DNA of 8,388 nt from Alphaproteobacteria bacterium. GTDB lineage: Bacteria > Pseudomonadota > Alphaproteobacteria > UBA828. The position numbers were made by a program, and so were the translations under genes. The stretch is taken from the NCBI GenBank assembly GCA_022826345.1, contig JAJDVB010000026.1, positions 1 through 8,388 of the forward strand. Reading direction: 5' to 3'. Under the pieces are notes generated by a model. That model did no database searches, was not told the origin of the DNA, and was given only the letters and a program-made list of their open reading frames with translations. This document shows positions 6,673 through 8,388 of this stretch, one piece after another (within the stretch, counting starts at the first letter, position 1; the number at the start of each line of letters is the position of its first letter).

Positions 6673-6703
6673 CAATTAGGTCCCGATCTTCTCGAATTGT
6701 CAA
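6673..6703 (-). promoter_or_regulatory. promoter with palindromic operator for the mobilization gene
   Basis: On the minus strand a perfect TTGACA (6703-6698) is followed after 17 bases by CCTAAT (6680-6675), in an AT-rich stretch. ACAATT (6672-6677) and AATTGT (6695-6700) form an inverted repeat that overlaps both hexamers. This is a plausible operator, possibly for the ribbon-helix-helix protein itself. The leader to the ATG at 6531 would be about 140 bases. Match by eye. Confidence 0.45.
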
Positions 6704-6732
6704 CCATAACAATGTCATCAATGTGCGGCTTA

Positions 6733-6761
6733 TTGACAGGACACTACCTCCAACACTATTT
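6733..6761 (+). promoter_or_regulatory. possible promoter pointing into the non-coding region
   Basis: TTGACA (6733-6738) on the plus strand is followed after 17 bases by CTATTT (6756-6761), a weak -10 match. It lies about 30 bases from the minus-strand promoter, giving a divergent pair. No protein gene follows on the plus strand, so if it is active it would make a non-coding RNA. Confidence 0.3.
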
Positions 6762-6827
6762 GTGCGAAGTTGAACGTACTGTAGCGCACTCCAGCGTAGT
6801 TGTTGCGGCTGGATTCATCATTGTTTA

Positions 6828-6888
6828 GTCCCTGCACCCCAGGTGCGTGGGGTGTGAGAGCCAAAGCGGCTCCGCCGTAGACAGGGAC
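6828..6888. repeat. nested inverted repeats forming a branched structure
   Basis: GTCCCTG (6828-6834) pairs perfectly with CAGGGAC (6882-6888). Inside this outer stem sit CACCCC/GGGGTG (6835-6840 with 6849-6854, 8-base loop) and GAGCC/GGCTC (6858-6862 with 6868-6872, 5-base loop). Together they make a three-stem fold with 18 perfect pairs in 61 bases. An alternative small hairpin GCACC/GGTGC (6834-6846) competes with it. The structure could belong to a small RNA from the plus-strand promoter or to a folded DNA site such as a transfer or replication origin. No known RNA family was recognised. Confidence 0.45.
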
Positions 6889-6922
6889 GTATGACAGGCA
6901 TGGAAGCGGTCAGGCCCCAGCC

Positions 6923-6970
6923 GTGTTGCCGACGCCAGAGCGTGCGTCCTGGCACGCGGTCGGGCAACAC
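6923..6970. repeat. long imperfect hairpin, possible origin-type site
   Basis: GTGTTGCCGAC (6923-6933) pairs with GTC-G-GGCAACAC (6959-6970), that is 11 pairs with one bulged G. An inner perfect stem GCGTGC/GCACGC (6940-6945 with 6952-6957) has the six-base loop GTCCTG. No T-run follows on either strand, so it is not an intrinsic terminator. A structure of this kind near a mobilization gene may be part of a transfer origin, but no known nick site could be matched. Confidence 0.45.
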
Positions 6971-7263
6971 GTGCCGACGATGCGGGCGGGCGAGGGGCAG
7001 CGGTCGCGACGGGAGATGCGACGCGGCGTGTGAGGGGAGCGTCGGCGGAGACTGCGGACGGCGCGCACGATGGTGCGGCACACGGAGACGGTGGTGCGTC
7101 GCAAGGGAAACGCAGGTGTGTCGGTCGAGCGTCCGGCGATGGCGCGCAAGCGCCGAGCCTGACGCGAGGCGGCGGCGCACGGCGGGTCGCACCAGGCGAA
7201 CGACGTGAGCGCGCGCGGCGCAGGCGCGGATGCGCCAAGCTGCGACGCGCGGGGTTCCGCACG
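6971..7263. other. G-skewed non-coding stretch
   Basis: No believable gene is seen here: the open frames on both strands give arginine- and cysteine-rich nonsense. The plus strand is strongly rich in G over C (in 7021-7080, 30 G, 15 C, 9 A and 6 T). Small perfect hairpins occur, for example GGCGC-GCAA-GCGCC (7141-7154) with a GNRA-type loop, and GGCGCA/TGCGCC (7217-7236). Such hairpins are partly expected from the base composition. Confidence 0.5.
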
Positions 7264-7267
7264 GAGC

Positions 7268-7312
7268 AAAGAAAAAGGGAACCGATCCTCGCCGAGGCGA
7301 GGACGGGCTCCC
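7268..7312 (-). terminator. intrinsic terminator of the DUF2493 gene
   Basis: Reading the minus strand, a GC-rich stem built from GGGA/TCCC, CCG/CGG and CCTCGC/GCGAGG (7277-7312, four-base loop, two small internal bulges) is followed by TTTTTCTTT (7276-7268). It starts 22 bases after the stop codon of the DUF2493 gene, where its terminator would be expected. Confidence 0.85.
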
Positions 7313-7334
7313 TGTGGAAGACGAAGCGTCGCCA

Positions 7335-8255
7335 TCAGGCAGCGACGCAGTGAACCGGGATGCCGAGCCGCCGGGCCTTGTCGACCAGGTTCCCGGTGAT
7401 GCCTGAGCCGGGGAACGCGATCACGCCCTTCGGCAGCAGGTTCAGCAGCTCGTCGTTCCTGCGGAAGGGGGCAGCGTTGCCGTGCGCCTTCCAGTCCGGG
7501 CGGCAGACGACCTGGTCGACGCCGCGCGCGTCCGCCCAGCTCGCCGCGATCTTCTCGACGCCGGGTCCGCCACCGTGCAGCAGCACCATGTCGCCGTACT
7601 TCGAGCGCGTGGAGTCGAGCGTGGCCCAGACGGCGTCTGCATCGCTGACGGTCTTGCCGCCGGTGATAGCGACCAGCGTTCCCTCGGGCAGGTGCGCGCG
7701 GGTCTCGCGGTCCTGCCGTGCGCGGCGGAAGTCCCGGGCGTCGATGGCGGCGGAGGTGAGCTGGCCGGTCTGGCTGGTGTGCGAGCCGTGGCGCGGGCGC
7801 CAGACGTCGCCGGTCTCGACACGGTAGGCGTCGGCGGCGAGGTCGCGGAGCTTCTCGAACGCATCGCGCCTGTCGCCCAGGTTCTGTGCGCGGTCGGTCA
7901 GAGTCTGCAGCTCCCATGCCTTCACCTCGGTGCCGTCCTGCGCGCGCTCGAGGTCGCGCATCTCAGGCGCGATGCGGTCGACGGCACGGTCGAGGCGGGC
8001 GACCTGGCTGTGCAGCATGTTGACGAAGCCCCACAGCAGCGGCTCGCGCTCGTCGGCCATCTGGGTGCCGTCGACTGTGATGCCGTCCACCATGACGCGG
8101 ATGGCCTCGGACAGCGCATCGAGGGCGTCGTCCTCGTCCCAGACCTCGCGGCTGTCGAGCTCGCCGCGCTCGGGGCTGGCGCCGTAGAGCGCGATGCTGT
8201 CGCAGACGGCTGCGGTGGCGGAAGCGGATGCGGTAGCGCTGGTGGTATCGATCAT
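7335..8255 (-). CDS. DUF2493 (SLOG-family) protein
   Basis: This is a 306-residue protein. The C-terminal part (residues about 193-303) fits DUF2493, a Rossmann-like family of the SLOG superfamily related to YspA, thought to bind nucleotides or nucleotide-derived ligands. Signatures are LVAITGGKTVSD (194-205), MVLLHGGGPGVEKIAASWA (223-241), VVCRPDWKAHG (249-259), the PFRRNDELL block (263-271) and VIAFPGSGITGNLVDKA (278-294). The N-terminal part (1-190) is mostly helical and acidic, starts with a serine/threonine/alanine-rich stretch, and probably holds a coiled-coil-like region (80-145). It has no motif I recognise, though similar long forms are common on alphaproteobacterial plasmids and islands. 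The ATG at 8255 has AAGGAGA in good position. The gene ends in an intrinsic terminator. The biochemical role is not known. Confidence 0.9.
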   Translation of the reverse strand: MIDTTSATASASATAAVCDSIALYGASPERGELDSREVWDEDDALDALSEAIRVMVDGITVDGTQMADEREPLLWGFVNMLHSQVARLDRAVDRIAPEMRDLERAQDGTEVKAWELQTLTDRAQNLGDRRDAFEKLRDLAADAYRVETGDVWRPRHGSHTSQTGQLTSAAIDARDFRRARQDRETRAHLPEGTLVAITGGKTVSDADAVWATLDSTRSKYGDMVLLHGGGPGVEKIAASWADARGVDQVVCRPDWKAHGNAAPFRRNDELLNLLPKGVIAFPGSGITGNLVDKARRLGIPVHCVAA

Positions 8256-8387
8256 GACGATCTCCTTCGGTTCGTCCTCCGAGGCGGTATGCCCCGTCGT
8301 GACGTCCTTTTCGGGTCACGCGCGCGCAGCGGAAGCACCTGGCCCTGGAAGCTCTTGGGCGGGAGTCGGTGCGGAAGGTCGCCGATT
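8252..8387 (-). CDS. possible 3' end of an upstream gene
   Basis: One minus-strand frame is open from the right edge to a TGA at 8254-8252, overlapping the DUF2493 start codon in an ATGA arrangement as in coupled operons. Its first part reads IGDLPHRLPPKSFQGQVLPL with GC-rich third positions. The rest is arginine- and serine-rich and less convincing (IPPRRTNRRRSS at the end). It may be the tail of a real gene, or leader sequence of the DUF2493 gene. No family recognised. Confidence 0.2.
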   Translation of the reverse strand, partial: IGDLPHRLPPKSFQGQVLPLRARDPKRTSRRGIPPRRTNRRRSS

Positions 8388-8388
8388 T

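Noticed and set aside
6828..6888. tRNA or integron attC site
   Set aside because: The three-stem fold lacks a tRNA anticodon and T-arm pattern, and the GTTRRRY core of attC sites is not present.
6891..7208. 105-residue cysteine- and arginine-rich frame on the plus strand
   Set aside because: The composition follows the G-rich base bias, there is no ribosome-binding site, and the cysteines do not form a regular metal-binding pattern.
6910..7917. 335-residue open frame on the minus strand
   Set aside because: It overlaps the DUF2493 gene in another frame and runs through its terminator; the product is arginine-rich with no family features.

Overview
The window is GC-rich and looks like an accessory region (genomic island or plasmid segment) of an alphaproteobacterium. 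The order Rhodobacterales is a guess from codon use, from the DUF2493 and mobilization-protein families, and from the IS1634-type transposase remnant. No housekeeping gene, tRNA, rRNA or CRISPR array was seen.

Left part (1-2953): the C-terminal part of a frameshifted IS1634-type transposase runs off the left edge. Next to it, on the minus strand, are two full-length tyrosine recombinases separated by 3 bases (transcription order: 2853-1729, then 1725-574). Both have an Arm-DNA-binding (DUF4102-like) N-terminus and a complete R-K-HxxR-H-Y catalytic set, so this looks like an intact two-recombinase mobility module. Its upstream end carries an imperfect inverted repeat whose arms could fold the first recombinase's own ribosome-binding site and first codons into a stem.

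Middle part (about 2939-5730): a Sel1-repeat pseudogene (plus strand) abuts the recombinase module. It is a decayed, N-terminally truncated paralogue of the intact gene at 4552-5730 (minus strand), which encodes a secreted trypsin-like protease fused to Sel1 repeats. Between them lies a plus-strand gene for a membrane-anchored DUF1353 protein. The picture is a protease/Sel1 plus DUF1353 module, one copy of which was cut by the recombinase element and also has an internal stop codon.

Right part (5731-8388): an almost empty 396-base stretch is followed by a small MobC/TraJ-type ribbon-helix-helix mobilization protein (6127-6531, minus) with no relaxase beside it. Upstream of it is a non-coding region of about 800 bases with back-to-back TTGACA promoter-like sequences, two well-formed structured elements (6828-6888 and 6923-6970) and a G-skewed stretch. 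It ends at a clear intrinsic terminator (minus strand) belonging to a DUF2493/SLOG-family gene at 7335-8255. This part resembles the cargo and transfer-origin neighbourhood of a mobilizable element.

The sequence supports a mobile or decaying island but does not prove a new system. The best leads are the hairpin over the recombinase start, the protease-Sel1/DUF1353 duplication, and the structured non-coding region next to the orphan mobilization gene.
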